The position numbers and the translations under genes were made by a program. Positions 15,801-27,900 of a stretch of DNA of 60,645 nt are shown in pieces (the first letter of the stretch is position 1; each line of letters starts with the position of its first letter). The stretch is from Chloromonas sp. AAM2. Taxonomy: Eukaryota; Chlorophyta; Chlorophyceae; Chlamydomonadales; Chlamydomonadaceae. The stretch spans positions 251-60,895 of the forward strand of contig QAXH01003028.1 in the NCBI GenBank assembly GCA_004335635.1, in the 5' to 3' direction. The notes beneath the pieces are model-generated. The model was not told where the DNA came from, searched no databases, and saw only the letters and a program-made list of their open reading frames with translations.

Positions 15801-18800
15801 TGCTCCAATGCCACCCTGGATTGCATGTCTAGAGGACGTCTTGTGGCATGATGGTAGGGCTTGGGCGCCAGGCGAGCTTGGGCGAGCAGGTGACCATGAC
15901 CCTGTCCGTCCACCTAGGCTTGCACATGCAGCCACGTGGGTGGCATTTTGGCCTGGTTGCCGGCCACAACCGCCTGCCGAGGATTGCCTAGCGGGTGACC
16001 ACGACCCGGTACCGTTCCCTTGGCTCAACCGTGGGCCCGGGGATCGGCCCCGTGCTGGCGACCAAGCAGCACGACCGGCGTCCATACGTGCCTTTCCATA
16101 TTGATTCCCGTGCCCCATGCTTCCACATTCAAATGGCCTGCCACGTCCCATGCAACCGCCCTCCGATGGCCTCTCAGGCCTGCTGCATGCATCACCACGC
16201 CCCGTGGCGGCGGCAGGCATTGGGACCATGCCGGCAGCCGATGCCCAGTTGTTCCGCTCGGCTCCGGGACCCGTCTTTGCCCACCCACGCCCGCCATTAC
16301 GTCTCAAAAGCCCGTCTGCGCCGGCCCGCTGACCATACCCTGCTCTTGTCCGCCTCCCGTCGCCCTCGCCGTCACTACCACTGCCGGAGCTGCTTCCGCC
16401 TTCCAGAATGCACTCCAGCAACGCATGAGCACGGACCCCTGCGGGAGCAGACCTGCCCCTGCTCCCATGGCTTCTCCGAGCAGGCACCAACTTGCCTTGC
16501 ACCACCTGCCACCCTGAAGGACTGCTAGTACTCCCAGCAACAGCAGCGGGGTTGCCCGCACTTCCAGGCCGAGCATACTGCTGACACTGCTGACTGGTAG
16601 GCCCGCTACTTCCATTACCATGAGTCGACATGGGGCGACTAATCAAGTGGGCAGAATGGGAACTGCCCGATGGCACTGAAAAGCCACTGCTGGTGCTGGC
16701 CTGCTGAGGGTCGGATTGAGGGTCTACCAATGCATGGCCAGGATGCATGGATGTGCTGCTGCCGTCGTCGCTTCGGCTCGTGCGGCGTTCGCCCCCGACC
16801 CCACGCCCAAACATGCCCCCCAGGAGTCGTCCCATGGCCTGAAGGGGGCTGCGGGCCCTGAACTGGGGCAAGGCTGCAGGAGCCCTGTCCATCTCGGGTG
16901 CTAGAGATGGCTCTGCAACGTGAGCAAACCATGTTGTGTTGTGTTGTTGTGTTGTTGTGTTTTACTTGACGCTCAAGGCATGCACGCAACATGTCCTAGC
17001 CATCTGGGCTTTCAAGGTGGTTATAGTTTGTTGGTTGCGTTGTATCCTGTTTTTGTTGCAGCCAGTTACATAATGTGGGAAACATTCCAGCAGGGCTGCT
17101 TTGTCCTCCCGTGTGGGAAGACTCTGCATTCTAGGTCCTTACCGTTTGAAGGGCCATTCTGCGCCACCTTGACGCTCGTTGAATCCGGTGGCCACCTGGT
17201 GAAGCGAGAAGCGGCTGTCCGCACGGCGCCATGCACAGACGCATGCATGGGCGCATGCATGGGCGCTTGCATGGAAGCCTGCATGGGCACTTGGCCGGGG
17301 ATGCTTGCTGCTGCCTGCCTACATGCTGCCATGGGTGAACTGATGGACTGAAATGGTGCCTGCATGGGCCTCTGCACAGGTACCGGCATGGCCATGGCCA
17401 TGGGTGCAGTTGTGCAGGCGGCGGCCTGCACAGGTGCTGCTGCTGCCGCAGCCTGCAGGGGTATAGCCTGGGCAGCCCTGGGCTGCATATGAGCAGAGCT
17501 GTTATGTAGTGTCTGCACATGAGCAGGACTGTGATGGAGTGCCTGTGCATGAGCGGGACTTTGCCAGCTGCGACCTGCCGCCCACCGCTGCCACATACCC
17601 TCCGCTGCCCCTGCACCCGCTGTGTGTACGGCTTGAATTCCACCCATGGCCTCAGCTCCTCGTATGCTTACGTCTGCAGTGGCAAATGTGGTCACGCCCT
17701 CTCCTGCACTTTTGGCCGCCCCTGCAGCTGTTTGCAAGGCCTGGGTTTTGCTCATGGTTCCAACCCCGTTTGTGCCTGCTGTACCAGTGCCTGGAGTCAT
17801 GCCCTGGCTTGTGCCCATGGGCAGTCCCGTGCCCGTCCCTGTACCCAAACCACCAGCACCCAAGCCACGACCTGTACTGTCTAACACCACCACACCAGCT
17901 GCGACACCACTGGCCTGAGAGAAAGTCTCAGGAACGGCATGGGGCCTAGCTTGGGGCATGGATTGAGACAATGCGTGCTGTTCGGCTTTAAGGGCTGCCT
18001 GGGTTGTGGTCTTTGGTGTGATGGACTGGCCGCTGGTGCTGGTGGGTTGCGGCGATAGGGAGGGGTTGGTATGGGCGATGGCAAAGCAGGCACTCCCACG
18101 GGACAGATCATGTGATGGTGGCACGTGATGTGCAGCAGGTCGTTGGCCGCCAGCTCTGGTGGACGCATTCAACAGGCTTGCATGAAGAGGGTTGACATGG
18201 ACAGCGTGGCTCCCACGGATTAGCGTGGCATGAGAAGGGATGGACGGCCCAGGCCTTTCATGGCTAGGCTCAACGCCATGTGGGCTTCCATTCAAAGCAT
18301 CCGTATGGGCCATGCTGGCATGCAACTCTGCATGAGCATTGTCTCCTCTGCCTGCAGGCTGGAAAGGCATGGTAGTGGCATCCATGTCCATGTGTGATTC
18401 TTGGTCCTCTGCATCGTCTGGCATGCACACTGCATGGCTGTGGATAGCCCTGGACTCATGCAGAAGTGCCGCCATGGAGCCGTGGCTGCCCAACTCCCCA
18501 TCATCATCATGTGCTGTGCTCGCTTGTCCAAGTGCGCCTGGTGCCTCATCGTGGTGAATTTGCAGCACCTGTGCAGAGTGTGACCGGCTGCCTGTACAGG
18601 CCAAGAGTGTCGGATGCCCTCCTGTCAGCGATGACCCTGCCGTTGCAACTACCTCGCTGGCTGCCAGTGCCTGCTGCCCAGCCACTGCTGCTGGTGATCC
18701 AGCTGCTGCTGGTGATGATCCAGCTGCTGCCTGCTGCCCAGGCATTGCCAGGGGGCCCTGCCCAAGCTGAATGCCAGGCCAGCAGCCATGCCTTGTTGGT

Positions 18801-20021
18801 GTGCCATTCACTGAGCCCCTACCGGCTGGACCAGGCGACGGCAGCCGACCCCCGGCTGCCAACCTGCCAGTGCAGGTCAGGCGACGGGAGGCAGGGGGTG
18901 CAGTGCAGGGCCGTATGACAGGCCCAGTGATGTGTTTGGGTGTGGGTTGGGTTGCATGCTGCTGGAGGTGGTGCTGGGGTTGATGCTTAGTTGTATGGAG
19001 GTAGGTGGAAGCTATAGGGGAAGCTGCGGGCGAGTGGGCTCGGGTGGATGGTGCACTGTGTGTAGGACGGGCCGCGTGAAAGGCGGGCGAGGTGTGGGAA
19101 AGCCCGAGGGTGGGAACAACGCGGCCAGCCGTGCGGGGTGGAGTGGACGGACGGATATCATGGGGCCCACCGGGCAGATGAGATGTAAGTGAGGTGGAAA
19201 CGGTTGGGCTGCCAGTGGCATGCCTGCCACGTGGTGCATGTGATATGGGTCTTGGGCTCGTGGATGGGCGGCTTCTGCTTTGTGCACCTGCGGGGCAATG
19301 GGCAGTTCAAAGGGTGAGTGAGGATAGCGTGTGTGGTGGTGGCTGGGTTGCTTTTGCTGAATGATCCGCCGTGCACTATGATCAGTGCATGGTATGGCGC
19401 CTGTATAGTTCTTGATGATGTTGAGCCGCTCGTCAATGAAATGCGTGCCTAGTTGCATGGGCATGCTCACCCACCTGTCTGAACCCACGCATGCCTTGCC
19501 ACACTGCATATGCACATTTCCCCATGCGCCCACGTGCCAACATGCTCACCACCAGAAGAGGTAGTACGGCGTTCAAGACCTGCCGCCACACTGGAAGCAG
19601 CTTCTGACTGGCGCCTGGCCGGCGACTTTACGCTACTGTACCACGGGTTGCTGTACCAGAGCACGTGGTGCTGTCCTGGACCTGTGGGTGTCCAAGGAGT
19701 TGGTTTCGGAGGCCATGCCCAATGTGCACCTGTTCCATCTGCCTTGGACCCTGGGGACGAGCTTCGGCTGCGCCTCCGTGCATTCAAGGCATGCAACCAT
19801 TCCGCTGGTGCCTCTGCTTGGGCCTGGTCTGCTGAAGGCAGGGTGCTGTCATGTGTGGGGTGGGCCTTGGCTGTAGCATGCGTGCATGGTGACCCCGGTC
19901 GTCGGCCTCTGGCTGTCTGCACGGATGTGCCATTAGAGCTGCGTGTCTTGCCTTGGCTGCTCAAACTGGCTAGCCAGTTGAGCTCTTGAATGTACCTGCG
20001 TGCATGCATTAGACGTTGCAT
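9857..20021 (-). CDS. Giant low-complexity protein, at least 2,670 residues, unknown function
   Basis: I do not recognise this protein. Four huge minus-strand open frames join with matching phases: 18863-17143 (ends phase 1), 16912-14418 (phase 0), 13960-13464 (phase 2) and 13166-9857 (stop). Donors are good GTAAG/GTAGG matches and acceptors end CAG. A small exon 19287-19171 joins in phase 2 upstream. Exons further upstream, to an ATG at 20021, are tentative because I could not match phases there. The product is rich in Ala, Pro, Ser, Gln and His and predicted disordered. It holds eight degenerate W-S-P-A-R motifs (15230-16070), SPAHxQ repeats (near 17480-17560) and PMQA/PMHA repeats (17240-17300). 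Near the C-terminus (about 10096-10025) is a Gly/Ala-rich hydrophobic stretch of about 22 residues, followed by an acidic then basic tail. It could be a scaffold or wall-associated protein, or the frames could belong to two genes. Confidence 0.7.
15230..16070 (-). repeat. WSPAR repeat region within the giant protein
   Basis: Within the exon 16912-14418, eight copies of a Trp-Ser-Pro-Ala-Arg motif occur, spaced about 20 to 60 residues apart (variants WLPAR, WSPNR, WSPAW, WSSAR). They are usually followed by SSPG or SPG. The segment is strongly basic and Ser/Pro-rich, resembling the spacing of phosphorylated SP-repeat or microtubule-associated sequences, but no known repeat family is recognised. 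Confidence 0.75.
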
Positions 20022-21516
20022 GGGTGCACATGGCCACCGACCCCGGCAATGCACACCATTTGCGCGTCATACATGCGTCTGAATGCTTGGCTATGTACGC
20101 GCTGCTTCCGCCTTTGGCCTCTCAAGCAAAGTGTCTCCAAGTACTAGTGCAAGCGTGCAAGCAAGCGTACCTGGCAGCTGGGGATGCTCCTGCCTGCCCA
20201 TCAGCAGTACGCCCAGCCACCTGCTCCCGATGCGCGTCTAACGCTGACATTCAGTGCTCGGTCATGCTTCCGCGGCAAACCCGCGTTGTCTGCAACTGAT
20301 GTGAGTCAGCTTGGACTGGTGGGCTCGTGGGCTTGGACATCGCCAAAGCAAGATATAATATGCACGGTTATGTCATCGTTTGAACACACGTTTGCTGTAT
20401 GCATGTTTTTGTGCATGCGGCAGAGTGAGACAGCTGTTCAGAAGTGTGACAACTTTCGTGACAGGCATGAGCCAAGCTGATGTAGTTGGGTACCGACAGG
20501 CCCCGCCATGGCAAGACGTAGGAAGAGCACTCGGGCGTGGCAGTCCCGTACACAAAACCGTGTTGAAGCGTCCCTATCCATGCACAATCTCATTTGTACT
20601 TGAAAAGTCCAATGGAGACATGATTCACAATGGCCTCAATCGCCAGAAAGCCAACTCCTCACACCATTCCATTGTGCATGCCCGCACCTACACACGCCCC
20701 GTGCACCTCATATCCAGCTTGGACCCGTTGGGCAAGAGGTACGATGAAGGCTGCATTTGCAAGTTTTGGTAATGTTGCAGACAATTTAGACTCATCAGTC
20801 CTCCATCCACGCCACATGATCACTCCTCGCATGCACTGTATGGCGCTCAAATGCCCCCCAGCTTAGATACCAACCAGCTTACGGGTGAGAGAACAAACTT
20901 ACGACTGGCATAACAACACCGACAAACACGGGTGCGTTGTAACATGTCGCTGAAGCAACTGGCACCTGATTCGACGGTCTAGCAAGAAGATTAGGACTAA
21001 AGGCCAATCCATGCACAAGACTTCTCAATGACATCTTTCTGACTTCTCACAGCCACCTTCTCAATGGCAAAAACATCTCAATGGCAGGCTTTGCCTTGCA
21101 ATTTTTTCACCCTGTCTTGGGTTCCGTGCACGACCGTTGATTGGTCAAAAAGTCATAATCATTCGAGTAACATAATCATTCGAGTAACCAGACAAAATGC
21201 CAAGGTATAGCATTGAACGGGGCATTCTACCGAGGGTACTCGGCCTATTATTCTGACATCTGGAAAGCCATAGAGGTGTGGCAAGGTGGCTGTGGCACCG
21301 CAGGGCCGCTGCTGACGGCATCTGGCAAGGCTGGGCAGCACAACAAGCCCGGGTGCAGGTTGGTTCTGTGGCTGTATCAAGTGACTGGGTGGCAAGGCAG
21401 ACATTGGTTTGCTGGGGCGGGAAACCAAGTGCTAGAGCATGCGAGCTGATGTTAAGTCATCCGTCGTCCGTTCCTAGAGGCCATCTAACAGCCTGTGGCA
21501 TCCTGTCCATTAGGCA
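20022..21516. other. Intergenic between giant gene and SUMO
   Basis: Both neighbours are on the minus strand, so this stretch should contain the SUMO 3' untranslated region and the promoter and possible 5' exons of the giant gene. No further exon could be supported. Confidence 0.4.
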
Positions 21517-23603
21517 TTACGCATGCACAGTCACAAGACTCCCTCCAATTTGCGCAATGACCGCGTCAATGCTGTCGTTGTCCTGCATGCCCAGCTGCAG
21601 TCAGCACCGCACGGCAACATACATCAGCAGCCCACAGCAGAGCAGGCAGCGCGTTCACATGCGCATTCACAAGAGCAGGTGCATGTGCAAGGTCAGATGA
21701 AGCCACACATGTTGCGGAAGAGGCCTTGCCAACGGCCGCCTTCACAGTGCTGACCAAAACGTCTAACAGCCGGGCAAGGTGTGTCGCTGTTCCGCACACT
21801 AATTGTGATTCGCCATGATCACTACATTGGCCAGATTCGCACACAGGAGTGATGTGCTTTGATGGTAAAACTCGCTTATTATTTGCGCAAGGCAAAACAT
21901 GCACATGCTCAAAACAATAGTGCTGGCCTTACCAACTCTGGAGTGTCATCATCCTTGATCCGCTCGCCATCAAACAGCATGCGAACGGAGTCCTTAGAAA
22001 TGTTCTTTTTCTGCGCAGCAAGTAAGTTGACAACAGGCAGGATGGGCTGCATGTGCGCTGGGCAGGTCAGCACAGCAAACCATGCCATGATGGAGATGCC
22101 TAGTTGTACCCGTGCCTATTGGTCTACTCCAACTTGCCAATGGACTACGCATGCAAGGGCAAGTGTTCTGTCATGATTTGGCATTATGTGCAGCTTAACA
22201 TCCACACAAGGCATCAGTTACACGTGCCCCCTGGTAGCAAGGACGAATGTGTTCTGCCTTACCTCGCAATACTTGTCTATGACCTGAAACCAAAGTGCAC
22301 AAGCACAAGACTGAGAGCAGGCACCTCATTCAGCGGCGGCTAAACACTGCAGGAGCAGAAGTGCCCAGCTTGCAATGCATGCCAGGATGGTCATGGTGAG
22401 AAGTTGATGGGCATGCACAGCCAGCAAGCAAGCTTCAGTGCTTGCAGGATACATGCACAACTGCATGCTGTGCTGCTGGAGTCATGTAGCACTGAAGAGG
22501 GTTGTTGATGAGCCTATGTACAAACCAGTCAGTGCAACAGTGTCGGCTAAATGCACGAGCAATGTGCCCAGCCTACTATCAGTGTGGCTCGTTTGTTCGG
22601 CAGCGCTTACCTTGCCGAGTTTTGTGTTGTGCTTGACCTGCAGCAAGAGCACAGGAAGAGGCAGTCAGCAAAGTGTGTTCAAAGACAGCCAAAGCACTAG
22701 CTTGGCAGCTACAAAGCCGATTCAGCCATGCTTTATTAGCCTTGGTCCTGTGGAGCCGTGCTGAAGTGTTGCACTGCCTTGCACTGCTGAACTGTTGCGC
22801 TGGCCATGACCTCAAACATTCTCAATCTCTGCATCAGCTGTTCACAACTGACTCGTGACGCAGGGCCGCAGCCTGTTGCAGTTCGTGCTACCTTCTTGGT
22901 TCGCACCTTGAACACCACCTGCACAGCGTAGGCATCCACACAGTGGAGCCAGTCAGAACGACCGGGACCAGACATGATGTGTGTGCTTGTTCCAGCCTAA
23001 CCTAGTGTCTCATCGGCTGCAATGCATCACCCGCAAACATTATGGACAGGTAAACAGCGCATGGTTTGTTGTGGGCCAAAGCTTCACGTATGAGTACAGC
23101 CTTTCTGACACATGAACAGGTGCATGCACAATGCTCCAGGTAAACGACAACATGTAGGTGTTGCCTCCTCAGAAAGCTCACTGCAATACGCCTTGCACAG
23201 GTGGAAACAGTGAGGTTGCGTGTTCTAGCCTTTGGTAATCCCATCTGGCTGCACTCAAAGTATCATCCGCAATAATAATGGACAGGCAAACAGCGCATGC
23301 TTTGTTGTGGGCCAGAGCATGGCACGTGAGCACAGCCTTTTTGACACATGCCTGAACATGTGCATGCACTGCCCAAGGTGTACGGCAACAAGTGATGCCT
23401 CCTCTGCAAGCTGTTTGCTCAAAATAATACAGCTTGATTATTACAGATGTACCCCGGTTCGCCGTGTAGGCTTCTCTCTACATGTTCCGCAATCCAGACG
23501 CTGCCCGTCTCACCTCGCCTCCAGTCTGATCCTTGACCATGATACCAATAATTCCTTCCTGCTTGGGCTGCGTTGGGGGTGGGGGCCGCTCGTCCTGAGA
23601 CAT
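21517..23603 (-). CDS. SUMO: SUMO precursor, six exons including three microexons
   Basis: Small ubiquitin-like modifier of 101 residues, conjugated to lysines of target proteins. Exons: 23603-23514, 22918-22907 (12 nt), 22637-22611 (27 nt), 22283-22263 (21 nt), 22010-21933 and 21594-21517. All junctions are phase 0 with GT donors and AG acceptors. The joined protein has a short Pro-rich N-terminus, then the beta-grasp fold: IMVKDQTGGE, VVFK, VKHNTKLGK, VIDKYCE, SVRMLFDGERIKDDDTPEL. The end LGMQDNDSIDAVIAQIGG supplies the di-Gly at residues 93-94. A seven-residue tail (SLVTVHA) must be removed by a SUMO protease. The microexons fall exactly where SUMO homology demands 4, 9 and 7 residues, so the model is secure. 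A 27-nt form of exon 2 ending at 22892 (donor AAG|GTAGC) is a possible alternative, but it adds five residues that SUMO lacks. The three microexons lie in introns of 266 to 588 bases. Confidence 0.95.
23010..23411. repeat. Tandem duplication inside SUMO intron 1
   Basis: Two direct copies, 23010-23177 and 23240-23411, share stretches such as AACAGCGCATG, TTTGTTGTGGGCCA, GAGTACAGCC/GAGCACAGCC and TTGCCTCCTC/GATGCCTCCTC. Identity is roughly 75 to 80 percent by eye, so the duplication is not recent. It accounts for much of the length of intron 1. Confidence 0.8.
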
Positions 23604-24970
23604 GGCGCACTCTGCGAGACAGCGAGGCAAACCCACCAACCGTGCTGCTCAGGTAACCCCAGCCCAAACGCGGTGGACGACAGGGCATCGAGTTGACACT
23701 GGACTGTGGTACAAAGGTACGCTAAGTGACCTTATACTATAATGTGGTGTAGTGCACTCGCATATCCAAACCAGTCCAAACCAGCACGCATACGCTGGGC
23801 TGGCCTGCCGACATTGCTAGGTGCTGCTGCATGAGCCAGCTGACATCACACAGCAAAGGTGAAGGCAACGTGTTGCATGAGTTGACACTGGACTGAACAT
23901 GGGCTGATGGAGGACGTTGCGGCTGCAAAGACAATACAAGCTGTGGATACAAGCTTCCACCAACACAACCAAAACCTGGGCAATGAGCCGCGTGCCTAGG
24001 CATGCATGGATTGCTTCCTGATATCCTTGCAGCTGCATACAGAACCTGGTGTTCATGACAAGTTGCCCATACTGGCTAGCTGGAACGAGGTTCAACGCAT
24101 CAGGATTACAACGGCCCAGGAACTGGGCTGTCCAGGGTATCAAGGTACGCTAACTGAGTTTGTGCACACCCTCGGGTGCGCATCATAGGATACCAGACAT
24201 GTGGCCTGTGCTTCCCGTTATTTGGTGTGCTGTGCCGTGCTGCATGCTGCGCTGCATGCCAGGCTCAGTCAGGCTGCTCCGACCCACCACTTACATAGAC
24301 TGCTGGAGAGCTGTGTTTCTAGATAGCAAATCCGCGTTGATTCCCAATTGGCCGGGCAATCTCGGTTTGAACCTCGGACGAGCGCAGCACGCGATATGCT
24401 TCAGATCACAGATGCGCCTCAGCGAGCACACATACGGGAGACTGGCACAGAATGCAGCACGATGGCATGATTCTTGGCGCCTTGCCGGAATAGGCGAGGT
24501 GTTCTGGTGCGTTGCAACCGACCGAGGCATTGGAACCACGTGTGCCGCCACTGGGAGGTGTGACCGCCTTTGACCTGGCGTGCGCACAGGATGATGCCTG
24601 ATACTGTCTCTTACTGAGAGTGAGTGGGTGACCTTTCGTGTGATACACTCCAGCATCACAAGAGCACCAGACACAGCACCACCTAAAGCTGAGGCTGCAG
24701 CACATGGCTGCACACTAGAATATACATTTAACGGCACGAGAACCTACAGACAAGACCAGCCCTGGTAAAGTCTGAATAGACGGCCTTGAATAAGGTCAGC
24801 CAACCCTGCAACTTCAGGAGGTGGATAGGCAGCCCTTACAGCAGATAACCCGGTTCAAGTCAACCTGTAACCTGGATACGGCCTAGTGAACGGCCTAGTG
24901 ACCTTTGCTGCAAGGGGAAGCACGGTCAGCCGGCCAGAGGCACACCAGTTGCAGTCTTCTTTCATCAGCC
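23604..24970. other. Divergent intergenic region between SUMO and TRMO-like gene
   Basis: Promoters of both divergent genes should be here. Two short repeats are visible: GAGTTGACACTGGACTG at 23690-23706 and again at 23879-23895, and a GGTACGCTAA word at 23716-23725 and 24144-24153. No gene is supported. Confidence 0.45.
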
Positions 24971-27900
24971 ATGCCCTCGAGCCTTGACAGCAGCACCGCA
25001 ACCATGCGCGTGTGCATGGCAGCAGCAGCAGCAGCCACCACAGCAGCAGTAGTCGCCGCCACACTCTACTTCGGAGCACCGCAGAGCGCCAGGGCTAAGG
25101 CCATCCCACAAGGTGGTTGCATGCTCAAGGTGAGCTGCTTCACATGGGATTGAACTGAATGCTTCACACATCGGAGTGGGCTGCATGCGTCACATGGGAA
25201 TGGGCTGCATCGTGTTGCTGCGTCACATGTTGATGTGGAACTTAGCCACGACAGGAGGAGCAGCAAGCAGAGTCAACGAGTTGTACTTGTATCTTCACAA
25301 ATAGGGGTCTCAGGCCGTCAAGCCGTGTTGCCAGGAGGTGCTGCATGTTCCTGTGCAGAATGTTGCAGCCGAGGAAGGCGCCGAGCCAGGATTAGTGTCA
25401 CAAGCAGTGCCTAACGAAGAACAGGGAGAGCCAAGGCTGCAGGGCTCAGGAGAGGCTGGCTTGCATGGAGAGGCTGGGTTGCATGGAGTAGCTGGGCTGC
25501 ATGCTGAGCTGTCAGCGCTGCGTGAGGCGTGTGCGAGGGAGCAGGAGGGACGCAGGCAGGCAGAGGCAAGAGCACATGAGCTGGCAAATGTAAGTGGAGT
25601 ATGACCACTACTGCACAGCGTTTGCAATGATGAGTGATGTTAATCGGGTTTTGTCACAGTGCAGATGCTGTGTCTTGCTTACAGTGCACATGTGTAATGT
25701 CTGTTACTGTACATTTTCACAGGTACGGTAAGATAAGACAGCTCGCCTGCCTCAGCGACTCGCACGTCGTGCAACTGCTTTGCCCTGCAGCGGCTTCAGT
25801 CCCTCGCCTCCAAGGCCAACCCCTCGCCCGGGCCCGTGCACTCGCCAAGCAATGGTGTGGGCGGGGCGGGGCAGGCCACCTCCGCACCCCTGTTCCAGTT
25901 CAGGCCCATCGGCTACCTGCGCTCATGCTTCACCACAAGGTGAACTGACTGTTGAATGATACAGCTGGGTTGGCTTAACAGGAACTATCATGGCTTGCCA
26001 AGGCCCACATTATGACATTGAGCTACAAAAAACAGTAGGCAAATCAAACGAGAATTATCAACCCTCCTGACAACCTCAGCAGTGTGAGTGCGAGGCGGAT
26101 GGCCTAACCTTCCTACTCCATCACGCCAAGCATACTGTACACTGTGATGTGCATGCCATCCCTCTGACGAGCTAGAGTGGTCAAAACTGCAATGATCTGT
26201 GGCAATCTGGCAGTGGCATGCGCGCTGGCAAGACTCATGTTTGTCATGATGTGCAAAGGAAATGCGCGCTTCTCACATTTGTCAGACCCAATGTGTGCGG
26301 GAATCTTGTATGCAAGATTCTAGTGAAGTGGCGTGCTGCTTTCCTAGTGAAGTGTGCGTTTTCATTGACTGTTTCTTTTTGCACTTTCATGTGCCCGTGT
26401 GCAGAAACGGCACGCCACGTCAGCCTCTGCTGGTGCCCTCGGCCCTCAGTCGCCTGACCCTACTGCCCGACGTGCCGGACGCAAGCCTGGAGGGATTGAC
26501 CGAGTGGAGCCACGTGTGGGTGCTCTACTGGTTTCATGAAAACACAGGTGGGCCACATGGGGGGGCACGTGGAGTCGGTTACCTGCGGTTACTGAGCCCA
26601 GGTGCTGACCTGATGTGCTGCATTGCTCCAGGGGAAGCCGATGGTGGACGTTTGCACAGAGCAAAGAGCAAAGAGCAAAGAGCACAGAGCACAGAGCAGG
26701 CCTGAGCTCCCTGCCTTACTCTGCCGTGCCCTGCCTTTTCCTTACCCTTCCCTACCCTACCCTACCCTAGTCTCCCCTATGTTATGCCGTGTGCACAGAG
26801 CCTCGGTCCAAGGCGCCTGCGGGCGATCTTCACGGGGTCAAGGGGAAAGTCAAGGTGAGCAGCACAACGACTGGCAGCCAGGAATTTGACACGGCCTGGC
26901 CCGGGCAATGCCACCAACATTGACGGCTGGCTGGCAGAAACCTCAAGGTGTGTTCCTGACCGCCTGATGCAAGCTCAGTCCAAGCTGTCTCAGACCTGAC
27001 TTCATGAGATGGTAACGTTGTTCTCACATCCAAGCCCGGCATGCACAGCCAGAACAGTTCTAGTGATGGAACAATGTGGGCACACGCTTCTTCCAATGAC
27101 GGACGCACCATACAGCTAGCTCTCCTCTTGCTTTGTGAGTTAGCCTTTGATATTTAGCCTTTGATTCAACCTTTGCTGCGAGTTTCACAGGACGACTGAG
27201 GCACCACATGCGACCGTTTGTGGCTGCAGGTGCCGCGTTTGAACGGGGAGAAGGTTGGGCTGTTTGCCACCCGCAGCCCGCACCGCCCCGTGCCCATTGG
27301 GCTGAGTGTGGCGCAGGTGAATGGGGGTAGGGAGCGGTGCGGCGGTTAGTCAAGTTTGCTGCACATGTCCACAATCGGGGCTTGAAGCAGCACAGATGGG
27401 TGATGGGCTGCATGCGTCTGCATGGGGCAGGAATGGGCAACACGTAGGGCCGCAGCTCAACCAAACCAGCGTGTATCCCCCTTTTCACAGCAATGCCAGA
27501 AGCCAGAAGCGTAGTGTCCCCCGTGGCCAGGAAATGTGTGGAATGTGGGTAGGCGGGGACCGGGGTAGCTCAAGAGGCCAGGACATGCAAAGCCCAGCCT
27601 GGTCAACAAATGCATGTGACAGTCCTCAAGCACTGAGCACTGCTGTATTGTATTGCAATGGCACACAAAGATACTCGTAACTTTTGTGTTTTTGTGTTCA
27701 TTTGCACAAGGATAGCTGCATGCCCAAACAGGTGCAATTATTTATGCCCAAAGAGGTGCAATTATTTATGCCCAAACAGGTGCAATTATTTATGCCCAAA
27801 CAGGTGCAAACAGACGAGCAGGCTCCTGACAAGCATGTTTGAGCGAGCAATCACACTCGCTGCTCAGCCTGTTGTTTTCCCAAGCAAATAATTAAGGTTT

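Noticed and set aside
19288..19480. Exon reading THFIDERLNIIKNYTG upstream of the giant gene
   Set aside because: The peptide looks ordinary, but no donor with the needed phase joins it to the exon at 19287-19171, so it is not included in the model.
22011..22046. Extension of SUMO exon 5 upstream to an acceptor after ACATGCAG
   Set aside because: It gives PILPVVNLLAAQ, which does not match SUMO, whereas the 21-nt exon at 22263-22283 gives VIDKYCE at the conserved position.
22892..22906. Longer version of SUMO exon 2 (27 nt)
   Set aside because: It would add VRTKK, which has no counterpart in SUMO proteins, while the 12-nt form gives exact family spacing. It might still be a splice variant.
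26742..26769. CCCTA repeat as an interstitial telomere tract
   Set aside because: The unit is five bases and short; plant and green-algal telomere units are seven or eight bases. It is more likely a simple pyrimidine repeat in an intron.
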